Source: Corydoras sp. C115
Taxonomy: Eukaryota > Chordata > Actinopteri > Siluriformes > Callichthyidae
Assembly: GCA_019802505.1 (NCBI GenBank)
Contig: JAFMOC010000023.1
Location: forward strand, 286,501 to 350,500
DNA: 64,000 nucleotides
Direction: 5' to 3'
Shown: positions 20,401 to 30,900 of the stretch, piece after piece
How the letters are laid out: each line of letters starts with the position of its first letter
How positions within the stretch are numbered: position 1 is the first letter of the stretch
Position numbers and translations under genes: made by a program
Notes under the pieces: model-generated
Database searches by the model: none
Told to the model about the DNA's origin: nothing
What the model saw: only the letters and a program-made list of their open reading frames with translations

Positions 20401-23165
20401 ATGAAGCATAGACCAACTGAATGGCTACTTTACAAGGGTTTATATAGTAATGTACTCAAGGTCATGGTATTTAGAACCACAGCAGTCTGTTGTGGCTTGG
20501 ATTCAACTAGATGTTTAAATAATTCTGCATGGAGTTTGAACACTGGGAACAAGCTAGCTCCTCGCAGATGCTGCAAATTAGGTGGAGGTACTGAGATGGA
20601 TTTAGATCTAGAGATGATCTAGAGTGAACACCAGGAAAACAAGGAAAATGAAAATGACTGTTGTACCTCATCTACATCCTCACAGTGGGCTCCATCTCCA
20701 GTGTAGCCTACAGGACAAGGCGCACACTCAACACCCTGTGCTGTCTCAGTGCACATGCTCTGCTGGAAACACACTCCTGGACCACACTTAGCTGGTCTGT
20801 CTGGGTTCCTGTTATGACCATCTAAATATTCACAGAATGTTTCAGTAAGTCATCTGAAGAATTCATTATCCTCATTATTGACCTCATTCCTGCTTAAAAT
20901 ATAAAAGCGGAAGAGACTAACCACATGGTACACACTCCATAAGTATTTTTCTTAGATTTGCCGTCTCCTGGGTCTGTTAAGGTAATAATAACAACACACA
21001 TAAGTTTTACATTTTGGGAGAACTCAGTGTTAAGACATTTTCATTGTCAGTACAAATTCTAACTAATTCTAAAAAATGATTCAAAAAAAGTTCCATTATC
21101 AGTACTGGGGTCATTATTTTTTTGGTAGTTCTTTAATTCTGTGAAGTGTGTGTCTATATGCTTTGGTTCATGTGAACCAGAACCATGCTGGTCCTCATCA
21201 TTGACACATAATGTGCTTGGAGCCCTTAAAGAGGCCCTTCATGCTGCTTGTTAAAAGTTTAGGGAACCCTCTCAATTTGACACATGACATTTCCAGGCAT
21301 TAAGGGACTTTGGTCAAAAAAAGAAAAAAGAAAACGTTAACCTCTACTGGCCTGGAGAACCATTCCACCTACAAAACCCTAAAAGCAGGACTTTGTAATT
21401 CAATACAGCTTTTGGAAAAGAAAGCACAGCATGATACCTGCTGATCCATTTTCTCTTTTAGCTCCTGGATCATTCGAATGAGTTCAAACATGGGACCTGG
21501 CTCCATCTTTGATGTATGACCTGCAGGGATTATAGGCTTAAATAAAGATTTTGTGTTTTGTTGTAGTGACATATCAGTTCATTATAGTTACCAAGAAAAC
21601 TTCTCACCCAGTAACTGTAGTGCTTCACCCTGCTGGGGTGTGCAGTCTTGAAGTTCCACGACATTCTCAATAGATTCATCCAGCACTAGTTTTAAGTCTG
21701 TTACACGATCCTGAAACAATAATTTATAAGTAAAGAAAGTAAATAAATAGGATATGAGATATAACCATAAAGAATGGTTATAAATCTAAAAGGTTTTACT
21801 GCAATTGATCAATGTCAGAAAAATGTAAGCTAAAGATAAGTACTAAGTATATATTAAACTACACTGTTTTCACAGAGAAATGACCTTAAAAATAAGGTTT
21901 AATAAAATAAGTCAGGTGTAGGTACAATTAAATAGAATTAAATAGAAAGTACAGTGTTCGATATATGATATAATTTCAAAGTAAGAAAAAAGGAAGATGT
22001 TTTTTTATTCATGAAGTACCGTGTAATCATGACATCCTTATTATGTCAGTAATTATATCTACGATAGCTAGCTAGATTCCTTTCATAACCATTGCAAACA
22101 TGGCACAGTAGTTGCAGTACGTATGCTGTTACCCCTGATGTGGTTGGCATGATTTTAAGTGCCACTCGATTTGGTCCTGAAGGTAGTGTCCTGAAGGCAG
22201 CTGGTAGATCCTCCACTCTCTCCACCAGTTGGCAGTCCACATAAAGAGTCATGCTGGGAGTGCCGTGCAGCAACCCACTGAAATGCAGCATGATGTTGTG
22301 TGACTGGCTATCTGCCAAGGACACTTTAACAAAGTTGGCAGTGCCCATCTTTCCATTGGTTTTCAAATACTTTAGATTCACTGAAGGTATGAGAGGAGAA
22401 GAGAGAAAGAAAACATTATAAACATAACAAACATAATGATGGAACGTTTGAGGGTTTGATCCCAGGTTTGAGAACACTGTATGACATCTTAATCTAACAC
22501 TTTATTGTCTTTGAAATTGGCTCCAGACAAACAATCCAGCACTGCTACCTTTGTTGAGTTCACCCTGTACAGTGAAATCCAAATAATCCTTGCTATCTCC
22601 TGGGTTGTAAATGCGAAAAACCCGCATTGGGGCTTTATTCCTGATCTGAAAGGTGGACAGGATGAAAACTTCATTGACGTTCTTGTTCCGCAATCCACCT
22701 TGGAGAAGATCAGGCAAGCAGTCTGGAGAACCTAGAAGGTCATAGACTGCAAACACAAAGGTGATTAGTAATTGTTTTAAAAAACAAATCCTGAATAAAA
22801 CCTTTAAATGGTTTTATGGATCTGATATTTTATAAACAACTAGCCACTTGGCCAGGTTTTTCCCAGGGCTTGCGATGATGTTACCTGCATACAGTGTTAA
22901 TATATGCTAATATATAGTCACAGTGCGCCATCAACATAGAAATCCGCAAAATTATATTGCACCAGGCTTTTAAAGGAAATGCATGAGGTAACTTTGCATT
23001 ACTCTGTTTGTATTTTTAATTAAGTTAAAGATTAAACAGTTAGTTCAAGACTATTTCCATTCCATCTGTATAAAGAGTATATAATCACTTACCAATTCCT
23101 TGAGCATTCACTACACAGGAAAGTTGCAGGACCAGCTGAACAACAAAGAAAACATTTGCCCACAT
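9001..23165 (-). CDS. thbs4: Thrombospondin-4 (21 coding exons, 955 aa)
   Basis: Secreted, Ca2+-binding, oligomeric matrix glycoprotein of tendon, muscle and other tissues. Coding exons in transcript order: 23093-23165, 22549-22746, 22133-22380, 21608-21710, 21438-21520, 20922-20973, 20667-20821, 19662-19799, 18924-19001, 18594-18815, 18139-18243, 17921-18028, 16748-16907, 15617-15735, 14075-14127, 13819-14000, 13510-13737, 12597-12793, 9805-9977, 9163-9302, 9001-9053. All have GT/AG borders and the sum is 2868 nt. Signal peptide about 1-22; laminin-G-like N-domain about 25-190; coiled coil about 208-250 ending ECVPCG, the inter-subunit cysteines; four EGF-like modules about 254-465; thrombospondin type 3 Ca2+ repeats (DxDxDGxGDxCD) about 485-720; globular C-terminal domain to the end. 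The length matches TSP4 (human 961). The procollagen and properdin-like modules of TSP1/2 are absent, so it is a subgroup B member. Neighbouring mtx3 and cmya5 favour thbs4 over thbs3 or comp. Which fish ohnolog (4a or 4b) was not decided. Exon 10 encodes an odd NPNPNPNP insert. Confidence 0.97.
9450..9705 (+). mobile_element. thbs4: 5'-truncated, diverged tRNA-derived SINE
   Basis: It begins within the B-box region ('aatcccgatctgggtggag'), carries a (GT)n expansion and lacks the usual tail. It lies in the thbs4 intron between the exons ending at 9805 and starting at 9302. Confidence 0.75.
10213..10397 (+). mobile_element. tRNA-derived SINE, internally deleted (first of a dimer)
   Basis: The head and tail are present but about 150 bp in the middle is missing ('ccatgttctccccctgtcctgggtg'). 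It is preceded by 'gattttatcactt', which recurs between this copy and the next one and again after the next. Confidence 0.85.
10411..10698 (+). mobile_element. tRNA-derived SINE (second of a dimer)
   Basis: Head-to-tail with the element at 10213. The flanking 'gattttatcactt' occurs at about 10203, 10398 and 10697, three times for two elements. Confidence 0.88.
10811..11158 (+). mobile_element. tRNA-derived SINE, full length with clear target duplication
   Basis: Flanked by the 13-bp duplication ctattgcatggta (about 10798-10812 and 11159-11171). It interrupts an otherwise GC-rich, promoter-like stretch. Confidence 0.92.
11165..11301 (+). promoter_or_regulatory. CCAAT/GC-box promoter-like block with a + strand splice donor, inside a thbs4 intron
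   Basis: This GC-rich segment contains 'aaggaggcggga' (GC-box like), two ATTGG motifs (about 11204 and 11217) and CCAAT (about 11236), and ends with CATTAAG/GTGAGTT at 11301/11302, a near-consensus 5' splice site on the + strand. It looks like a housekeeping-type promoter plus a noncoding first exon, antisense to thbs4. No downstream coding exon was recognised, so it may be an lncRNA start, a relic, or chance. Confidence 0.4.
11558..11625. repeat. Compound (CAA)n(CA)n microsatellite
   Basis: About ten CAA units run directly into a (CA)n run, in a thbs4 intron. Confidence 0.95.
12055..12402 (+). mobile_element. tRNA-derived SINE
   Basis: Full-length copy flanked by an imperfect 'actt(c/t)aagtaca' duplication, in the same thbs4 intron as 10213-11158. 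Confidence 0.9.
13093..13407 (+). mobile_element. tRNA-derived SINE, 5'-truncated at insertion
   Basis: The element begins at 'cagcgctagggattcc', lacking the A-box region, yet is flanked by a gtaaagttcta duplication (about 13081 and 13407). The truncation therefore happened during insertion. Confidence 0.9.
14515..14882 (-). mobile_element. tRNA-derived SINE (first of an inverted-orientation dimer)
   Basis: Reverse copy from the (CCAT)n tail to 'gccaccgtgccgcc'. The sequence 'ggtttataat' precedes it, separates it from the next copy, and follows the next copy. Confidence 0.9.
14893..15247 (-). mobile_element. tRNA-derived SINE (second of a dimer)
   Basis: Reverse copy directly after the previous one. 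'cggtttataat' occurs after each element and 'ggtttataat' before the first. Confidence 0.9.
15825..16022 (+). mobile_element. V-SINE-like tRNA-derived SINE
   Basis: tRNA-like head ('gtatctcagtggtcagggcg', 'ggttcaaatcccagg'), conserved body ('ccttgagtaaggcccttaac') and tail ('ggataaaagcatctgctaaatg'). Confidence 0.85.
16979..17415. repeat. (TA)n microsatellite split by a SINE
   Basis: Short (TA)n at 16979-17000 and a longer run at about 17338-17415 flank the SINE at 17002-17338. The SINE appears to have landed in an AT-repeat target. Confidence 0.85.
17002..17338 (+). mobile_element. tRNA-derived SINE within (TA)n
   Basis: The head starts at 'tggcttagtgg', missing the leading ggcggcacgg, and the copy ends in (GAAT)n. 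Confidence 0.9.
18675..18730 (-). repeat. thbs4: Coding hexamer repeat in thbs4 exon 10
   Basis: On the + strand, about four 'gattgg' hexamers in a row; on the coding strand they encode NLNPNPNPNPV between two EGF-like modules. Slippage of the hexamer would change length without shifting the frame. Confidence 0.85.
19215..19402 (-). mobile_element. Diverged tRNA-derived SINE
   Basis: Reverse-orientation fragments ('atcttccgcataatcctcta', 'cccaggacagggtgccaatcc', 'ccatgtttttggactg') carry many substitutions and the head is lost. Confidence 0.7.
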
Positions 23166-23569
23166 GACCGTTGCTTTGGAGGAAGAAACCCTAAGTGTTT
23201 CTGATTAAGCAGGTCCTGCTGTTTCTCCTGCAGAAGCTTCTATCACTGCATCTGTGTCTGTGGAGTAACAGTCAAAACAGCCTGGCTCTTTTCTATGGGT
23301 GACTGCAGTCTAGTTTCCGAATGAGAACCAGATAGCTGCTGGAGAGATTTATGCTTTTCGGATGACTTTTGACATGGAAGGTGTGACCAAGTACCTCCTC
23401 CGGTACGTTCCCAGCTTCTCTCAGAATGCAAGCTTTGGCTTTAAGAGATGTCAGATGTGCAGCTTAATCACACAACAACATGAATAAATATTGACAGGAT
23501 GCCCTTTCTTCAAAAATGTGTAATATAAAAAAGCTATTTATATATTTAAAAGGTCTTCTGTAGGAATAA

Positions 23570-23800
23570 CTTATACTCAATGGCTACTTCATGAGGATGT
23601 TTGTAGATGTGTTGTGCCCTTTACTTTGTTCTCTAATGACAATGACTTCACAGGACCAGCACAGCACGGGTATTATTTGGGTGGTTGATTATTGTCAACA
23701 TGATGGTGACATTGATGCGATGTTAGTGTGTGGTGAGCGCATACAATGGGGATCAGACACAGCAGGAGTGTCTTACAGTCACTTAATTTGCACCTTTTTA
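23570..23800. repeat. Degenerate interspersed repeat fragment upstream of thbs4
   Basis: Motifs such as 'ggaccagcacagcac', 'atgatggtgacattgatg' and 'gatcagacacagcaggagtg' are typical of a common fish interspersed repeat that also appears near 27612, 36420, 41279 and 51540. The family was not assigned. Confidence 0.4.
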
Positions 23801-23893
23801 GACATATTACCCATGTATAATGTTTATAAAATTATTATTTATCTTTCAGTATTAATGTCATTTTATGTTGTTTAATAACAAAGATGTGGCAGA

Positions 23894-23894
<1 letters not shown>

Positions 23895-23964
<70 letters not shown>

Positions 23965-24000
23965 TATCTGAGTAGTTATATTATCTGAGTATAACTACTC

Positions 24001-24039
<39 letters not shown>

Positions 24040-24042
24040 TCG
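23895..24042. repeat. (ATT)n / (AAT)n microsatellite pair
   Basis: A (TTA)n run (about 23896-23961) and its complement-type (ATA)n run (about 24002-24040) flank 'tatctgagtagttatattatctgagtataactactc', so the whole can fold as a long hairpin. Confidence 0.9.
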
Positions 24043-24370
24043 GGCGGCACGGTGGCTTAGTGGTTAGCACATTTGCCTCTCAGCACTAGGGATTCCCGGT
24101 TCGAACCCCACCTGGGTGGAGTTTTCATGTTCTCCCCGTGTCTGCGTGGGTTTCTTCCAGGTTCTCCGGTTTCCTCCCACAGTCCAAAAACATGGATCAA
24201 GTCAACTGAGTTCTCCAAATTGCCCCATGTAGAGTGTGTTTGTGTGTGTGAGTGTGTGCCCAGCGATAGTTTGGCGCCCTGTCCTGGGTGTATCTACCCA
24301 GCGCCCGAAACGTTCTCCCCTGGATGGGCATGGGGAACCCCCCCGCGACCCTAATATAGGATGAATGAAT
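24043..24370 (+). mobile_element. tRNA-derived SINE between thbs4 and mtx3
   Basis: Full-length copy flanked by an 'aataataatatc' duplication (before 24043 and about 24368-24379). Confidence 0.9.
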
Positions 24371-24381
24371 AATAATATCTG

Positions 24382-24416
<35 letters not shown>

Positions 24417-24418
<2 letters not shown>

Positions 24419-24660
24419 CCCATCCAGGGGAGTACGTTTCGGGCGCAGGACAGGGCACCAAGCTGCTGTTGGGCACACTCACTCACACAGACACCCCCTA
24501 TATGGGGCAATTTGGAGAATTCAATTGTCCTTGATCCATGTTTTTGGACTGTGCACCCGGAGGAAACCCACACGGACTCGTGGAGAACATGGAAACTCTA
24601 CCCAGATTGGGATTCGAACCGGGAATCCCTAGTGCTGAGAGGAGAACATGCTAACCACTA
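24417..24660 (-). mobile_element. tRNA-derived SINE, partly deleted
   Basis: Reverse copy from 'gcccatccaggggag' to 'gctaaccacta', with the tail replaced by (TA)n. Confidence 0.85.
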
Positions 24661-24695
24661 ATAGACACAAATTATATATATATATACAGATATTA

Positions 24696-24846
24696 TTATT
24701 CATTCATTCATTCATCCTATATTAGAGTCGCGGGGGGGTTCCCCATACCCATCCAGGGGAGAACGTTTCGGGCGCTGGGCAGATACACCCAGGACAGGGT
24801 GCCAATCTATCGCTGGGCACACACTCACTCACACAGACACACACAA
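24696..24846 (-). mobile_element. tRNA-derived SINE 3' fragment
   Basis: Only the 3' half in reverse orientation ((ATTC)n tail through 'cacacactcactcacacag'); the tRNA-like head is missing. Confidence 0.8.
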
Positions 24847-24942
24847 TTTGTGTCATTATATATATGTGTCATTATATATTATCATTGTATATAACGATTA
24901 TTGTGATTATTATTATATTTTTATTATTACTTTAGCCCCTCT

Positions 24943-24952
24943 GGGGGGCGGG
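24943..24952 (+). promoter_or_regulatory. mtx3: GC box just upstream of mtx3
   Basis: GGGGGGCGGG lies 38-47 bp before the mtx3 start codon, in the only GC-rich stretch between the SINE cluster and exon 1. This suits a TATA-less housekeeping promoter. Confidence 0.45.
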
Positions 24953-24989
24953 AACCGGGGGCTGTCAATGGCTCCACAACCAAACAGTC

Positions 24990-27900
24990 ATGGCGGCACC
25001 CTTGGAGCTGCTTTGTTGGGGAGGCGATTGGGGTTTACCGTCCGTACAAACTGAATCGTTAATTGTTTTGGTAACTACACTTCTGCACGTCGTCTGTTTT
25101 CCTGAACTCTTTATGAGCTTCTGCGGTTTTAAAATGAATATAACAGCACGTTTTGTATCTTATCGTTTAGCCTTACAGCTAACCTACGCGAAAGGCTGCA
25201 TCCCAAACCGCTTACTAGCGCACTATATAGGGTTCCGAATTAACACTGCACCTAATGGTGTGCTTACTATTTTCTACGCACTCTTTAGTGTATTAGTACG
25301 CGGATTGAGATACAACCAACGTTCACCTTGTTTTCATGTGTTTTAAATGGAAAAGTCTCCGTCATTGTAATTCTGTAAATGTGACCATCATGATGTAAAT
25401 TAAAAAAATTATTTAGGCGTGTTGTAAATGTGCATTTAACGTCATTTGATTGTTAAGAAGGTTGCTGTAGTAGTTACACATGAACTGTTCATTTTTCTCT
25501 TTCACAAGGTCAGATTATTGTTGCCTGAATAAAAGATGGTAGGTTTAAACATCCATTAAAATGTCGAGTTACATTCTCCTTATGATTACTATGTAGGCAA
25601 AAGTATGTGGATAGTACAAAAAGCACTTAGTCACAGTGTTTCAACCCATCTAACCACCACCCCATAGTCAAAAATCCTTAATGAGAAAAGATGTCTACAT
25701 ACTAATAGTGTTAAAATGTAGTACATACTAAAGTAATTATGTGTTGTGTAGCCCGAATGATATTAGTTTAGAAAGAAAATTGGTGAAACTAAATTGTTAG
25801 TATACAGTCATGTTGCAATAACAATATGAAGTATCTGTGCTTCTCTGCAGGCTTATGCAAAGTTTTCTGATGCAAAGTTGGACGTCAAACCAGTGGACTG
25901 GACATGGAGGACTATTACTAGTAAGTGATTACACATTACATTACTACTAATAATAAAGTTAAGTCTACATTTCAGATCCTGGGGTAATTTTCATGTGTTT
26001 AAAAGTGAAATTATTCCCATTTTATTTTATACAGTTTATTGAGTCACAAATCACAGGCTTATGCTCAGTATTTTTGTTTGTACGCCATTTAAGCAAAACA
26101 CCTCCGATTAGTTAAATTCCCACACCCTCAAATGTCATTTACAGCAAATGTCATTTCCTGAGTAATGAAGTGCACTTTAATGCTTGCTTTATGGACAATC
26201 ACTTTAAGTATTAGTAATAATAACATTAGGGTTCAGTGGCTCAGTGGTTAGGGTGATGGGCCAGCTATCTTAAGGCTAGGGGTTCAAATCTCAAGTTTAC
26301 CAAAGCTGTCAATGTGGGCCCTTATGCAAGGCTCTGCAATCATCGCTCTAGGGGTGCTGTATGTTGAACCCAGTGTTCTGACCCCAACCATCATGTCGCT
26401 TTGGATAAAAGCATCTGCTAAATGACCTAATGTTAATGTGTTGGAACACAGCAGCATGTTTAAAGTCAGCTGTCATTATAAATCAACCTAAACACTGATT
26501 ATAGAAGATTATGAAAGTAAATGAAACAAAACAGAAATATGTTTTTACATGAAAAATGTTTGTTTCAGTTATAACATAACATTAATCTGTTAAAATTGCC
26601 ATGTCAGTCCAGTATGCTGATTTAGAATTTATTCCGAAAAGTCCCCCTTGGTAATAGAAGAGTTCTAGTGCCATAAAGGGAGTTATCCACATGAGGATGA
26701 TCAAGTTTTTGATACATAATCCCTGCTTTTCTCTTTTGTCTTTTCACAGCTACAATTCCACAGTTGTACTATGGGGAGACGTCAGTGACTGAACCTGCAC
26801 AGATACTTAATTTCCTCAGAAAAAACGTGGGTATAACCTAGATCCCTAAATCTCAAAGGGTACAGTGTATCTGCTTTTGGTTTAGAAACACAATGGCGGA
26901 AAAGTAAGCCTGTATCTTTTAAATGCTATTTCCGTTCTTCAAACAGAAATTTAATGCAGATTATGAGCTTTCCGCCAAACAGGGTGCAGACACCATGGCC
27001 TACATTGCTCTCTTGGAGGAGAAGCTGCAGCCTGCGTTGGTTCGTATGCGTACATTTGATGGGACATGTAGCCATAACAATTTTATTTTGTAAATTTAAT
27101 TCCGTGCCTGTTTACAGCTCCACACATTCTGGGTGGACATGGAAAACTACACCAACCTGACAAGGCCTTGGTTCGCCTCACGATCTCCATTCCCCCTAAA
27201 CTTCTTCGCGCCAGGCCGACAGGCCAGCTTGGCTCTTTCCAGAATTCTTTTGACCAAAGCAGAAGCACCACTGCATTCCATCACAGAAGTTGAAGGAAAG
27301 GTGGGTGGCATGAATCAACTTGTTTATAAGCTTTTGATATCAATGCTTCCCAGATGGACAGAACATTTAAGCAAATGTTTTGAAAACGTTGGTCTTTTCT
27401 GTATGCCCAGGTGAATGTGGATGTCTGACTGTTACACCTGTCTGTGTCTATTTTACATGCCAAACCAAAAATATTTTTCTTGCCACCAGGGCAGCTGGTA
27501 CAGCTTCTGTTGTCTGGAAAATTATTGCATGAGTTGCCTTCACTGCAACAAAAAAATCCAAACTCAAATATAGAACTAATTCACTTATAAGGTGGAAAAA
27601 AATATGGATTGTTTGTCAGTTCTGCAGTGACACTGATGTGGTGAGGGGGTTTTAGTGCTGGTGTAGTTTGATTTCTTCATCTCAGTGACACTGCTGGGAT
27701 AGGACTAATGCACCAACCAAATAATACATGCTCTGTGGTGGTACTATTGGGGTCCATTATTGGTGGTACCATTAGAGAACAGAGTAAAGGGTTTCTTTTT
27801 TTTTTTATCAATCTGCACAATAAATACCACAGTAAGGGCTCATGAAAAACAAATCAGTTAATTGTGCGAAACATGCAAACTGTGTGCAGCCGGTTATAAA

Positions 27901-30900
27901 CATACCTCCTTTTAATGGGTGTCCTAGGATTCTTTGGAAGGTTGATTTTAAATGGTCTGGAGGGTTCTGTAGTATTCTGTTTGTGGTTTTAGGGAATACA
28001 GCTGGAAAAGAGTTTTTCACCCTTTTATAGGGGCTACTGTTGCCGTGAGCTCTGCCAGTGTGCTCAAAGTCTGAAAATGCATTCTTCCACAATCCCAGGA
28101 GATTCGTTTATTGTCAGTCTTGATTGACTGTAATGCGATTTTTTTTTGTACAGATCTACAATGAAGCCAGAGAGTGTCTGAATCTGCTTTCTCACAGACT
28201 GGGGACCTCACACTTCTTTTTCGGAAACATGTGAGTTTGAAATCAGTGATTTCAATTTATTTCCTATTAAAGGATATATAAAAGTCCCAGGTCTGAAGCG
28301 CAGTCTGAAAATGGTTTGGATCTTCCAAAAAACACATATGGCTTTTGCTGCCTTAATTATTAAAATGATTATCAACAGCCAAGAAAAGGTTCTTCACAGA
28401 ATGTAAATGTAGTATTTTCCTTATATTTCAGACAGTGAAAGGAACTAATGTCTCACAAACTATTTATTTTGTTTGTTAGCAAGACTTAAATTATATTCTG
28501 GTGGCTGGATGCATAATCTATCTACACTCATTCTGCTGCTGTTCACTGCATCACAAATCATCACAATCAAGATTTCATTGAAGTGTAGACCTGTTCGAGG
28601 ATTTGCATTTACTGCATGAACTGTTCACCACAACAAAATTAATCCTGCCTTTTAATTATTGAAACAAAGAAGAAAATTCAGTGTAAAGGGCATGAAATGC
28701 AGTCAAAAAGGTGTCCATGTAAATTAGGGAGGCTGTTATGAAAAACGTTTGGATGATTTAATGACCTCTAGTGGTAAAGTTACATATTGCAACCAACAAT
28801 TCAATTTATAATAAAAAAATATATAATTGGCCAGAAAATTATCCTAAGTCATTATTTTGTGAGTTGATTATAATTTAGGGAAAAAAGATATTCCAACATT
28901 CAAATATTTTTATGAACTGTCTATTCTGAAATCTTCCCCCAGTGATTGATAAAGTATATTGATTCTGATTCATGAAGACTATTCAAGTGAATATCTGTGT
29001 TTTCAGATTTTCTTCTTGCATATTATAACTTGAATAGTGCTGTTATTAATTCAAAGACCTGCTTAGCTCACACAAAACCTAAATTAACTTGGGTATAATT
29101 TATTTATAAATATATTCATTCATTCATTATCTTCCGCTTGATCCTCTATTAGGGTCGCGGGGGGGTTCCCCATGCCCATCCAGGGGAGAACGTCTCGGGC
29201 GCTGGGCAGATACACCCAGGACAGGGCGCCAATCCACCGCTGGGCACACACTCACTCACACAGACACACTCTATATGGGGCAATTTGGAAAACTCAATTG
29301 ACTTGTTTTTGGACTGTGGGAGGAAACTGGAGAACCCGGAGGAAACCCACGCGGACACGGGGAGAACATGGAAACTCCACCCAGATGGGGATTCGAACTG
29401 GGAATCCCTAGCGCTGAGATGCGAATGTGCTAACCACTAAGCCACCGTGCCGCCTTATTTATAAATATATTTATTCTTAGAAATGTTCTGACCATTAAAT
29501 TACTAATTATTGGGGGCGTGGTAGCTCAGTGGTTAGGGAATTGGGCTATCAATCTGAAGGTTGGGGGTTCAAATCCCAGGTCCACTGAAGTTACCAATGT
29601 GGGTCCTTGAGCAAGACCCTTAACCCTCATTGCTCCAGGGATGTTGTGATTAACCTTGTAAGTCGCTTTGGATAAAAGCGTCCAATAAATGACCAAATGT
29701 AAATGTAATTATATCACATTTTCTTTTATTTAGGTCTTGTGTGTTATCTTGCAGATTGAGCAAGTCTGTTGAGTATTAAATACCATGATTACTTTTGTGA
29801 GGGAAAGAATCTGTTTATAAGAATGCAGCCATACTTTAATTTGAATTTAATATTAATCATTTCAACCTTTGTATACAAGAAGACTGTGTAAGTGAAATTT
29901 GCCTTTTTTTAAAAGCTGTTTTTAGTGATTTTATGCAAATTTCGCATTAGTATTTGTTGTTGAGTCATTAAAAACTAGTTTTTTAACGATTCTGTACTTG
30001 ATTCATAGAAAATAACTAGCTCTTCTGGAACGACATGGCTGTATTAATTTGTCCTGTAGGCCTACAAGTCTGGATGCCTTCGTTTTTGGTTACCTAGCGC
30101 CTCTTCATAATGCCAGTCTACCTAGTGCTCAACTGCAGCAGCACCTGAAACAGCTTCCAAATCTCTGCCAGTTCTGCACCACCATCCTTAAAGAATACTT
30201 TACAGACACCGCTGCTGGTAAGACATTACATCTGGGTTTTTTTTTGTGGAAAATGATCTTTTCAGTCCACTCCGTGTTGGCTTGAGGGCTTGAGGGCTTT
30301 GCACTGAAAATGTTTTACAGCGTACACTCACAATGTCCTGACCTCATTTCATCTGTCTTCAAATGTCCGAGTAAAAGATCCATGACGTATTAAAGCACAG
30401 CAGTCTAATCACAGAGCTCTGTTTTTGGAATTCTTTGTACTAACATTTCTTCCATGTGTGTACACTTTCTATTAGAGTTCAACTGCTTTTTTTTCCCTTC
30501 TCTTCCTGTCCCCGTCTTCTCGCTAGGCTCTCCTCCTGTTAGCCAGGACGCTGTTGATGCAAACCTTCAGAAACTGACGCAGCTTGTTAACAAAGAGTCC
30601 AATCTTATTGAAAAGGTTCTGCTTAAATCTGCTTGTAATTTCCTCTGGGATTCTTTTTGCGGTGGCATGCAGCTGTGCACCTCTGATGTGATGTCTGTAT
30701 TAAAGGAATACCTCAGTGTTGTATAACTCAAATCAACTGCATCAGTCGTGTGTAGATGATCATCAGACAAGTTTGAGACTTAAATAAGTAAAACAATACT
30801 GCAACTAGTTTAGCTGTGTGATAACACCTTCAAGTAAAGTATACACTCTTGGCGAAACTATTTGCTCACCCATCTAACTTAGTAATAGGGTTGAAGAACA

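Noticed and set aside
9001..23165. thbs3 or comp instead of thbs4
   Set aside because: The subgroup B architecture is shared, but the adjacent metaxin is MTX3, not MTX1 (the thbs3 neighbour), cmya5 and tent2 follow, and the C-terminal residues fit TSP4.
23591..23875. A 94-codon ORF upstream of thbs4
   Set aside because: It lies in a degenerate interspersed repeat; no conserved motif or splice support.
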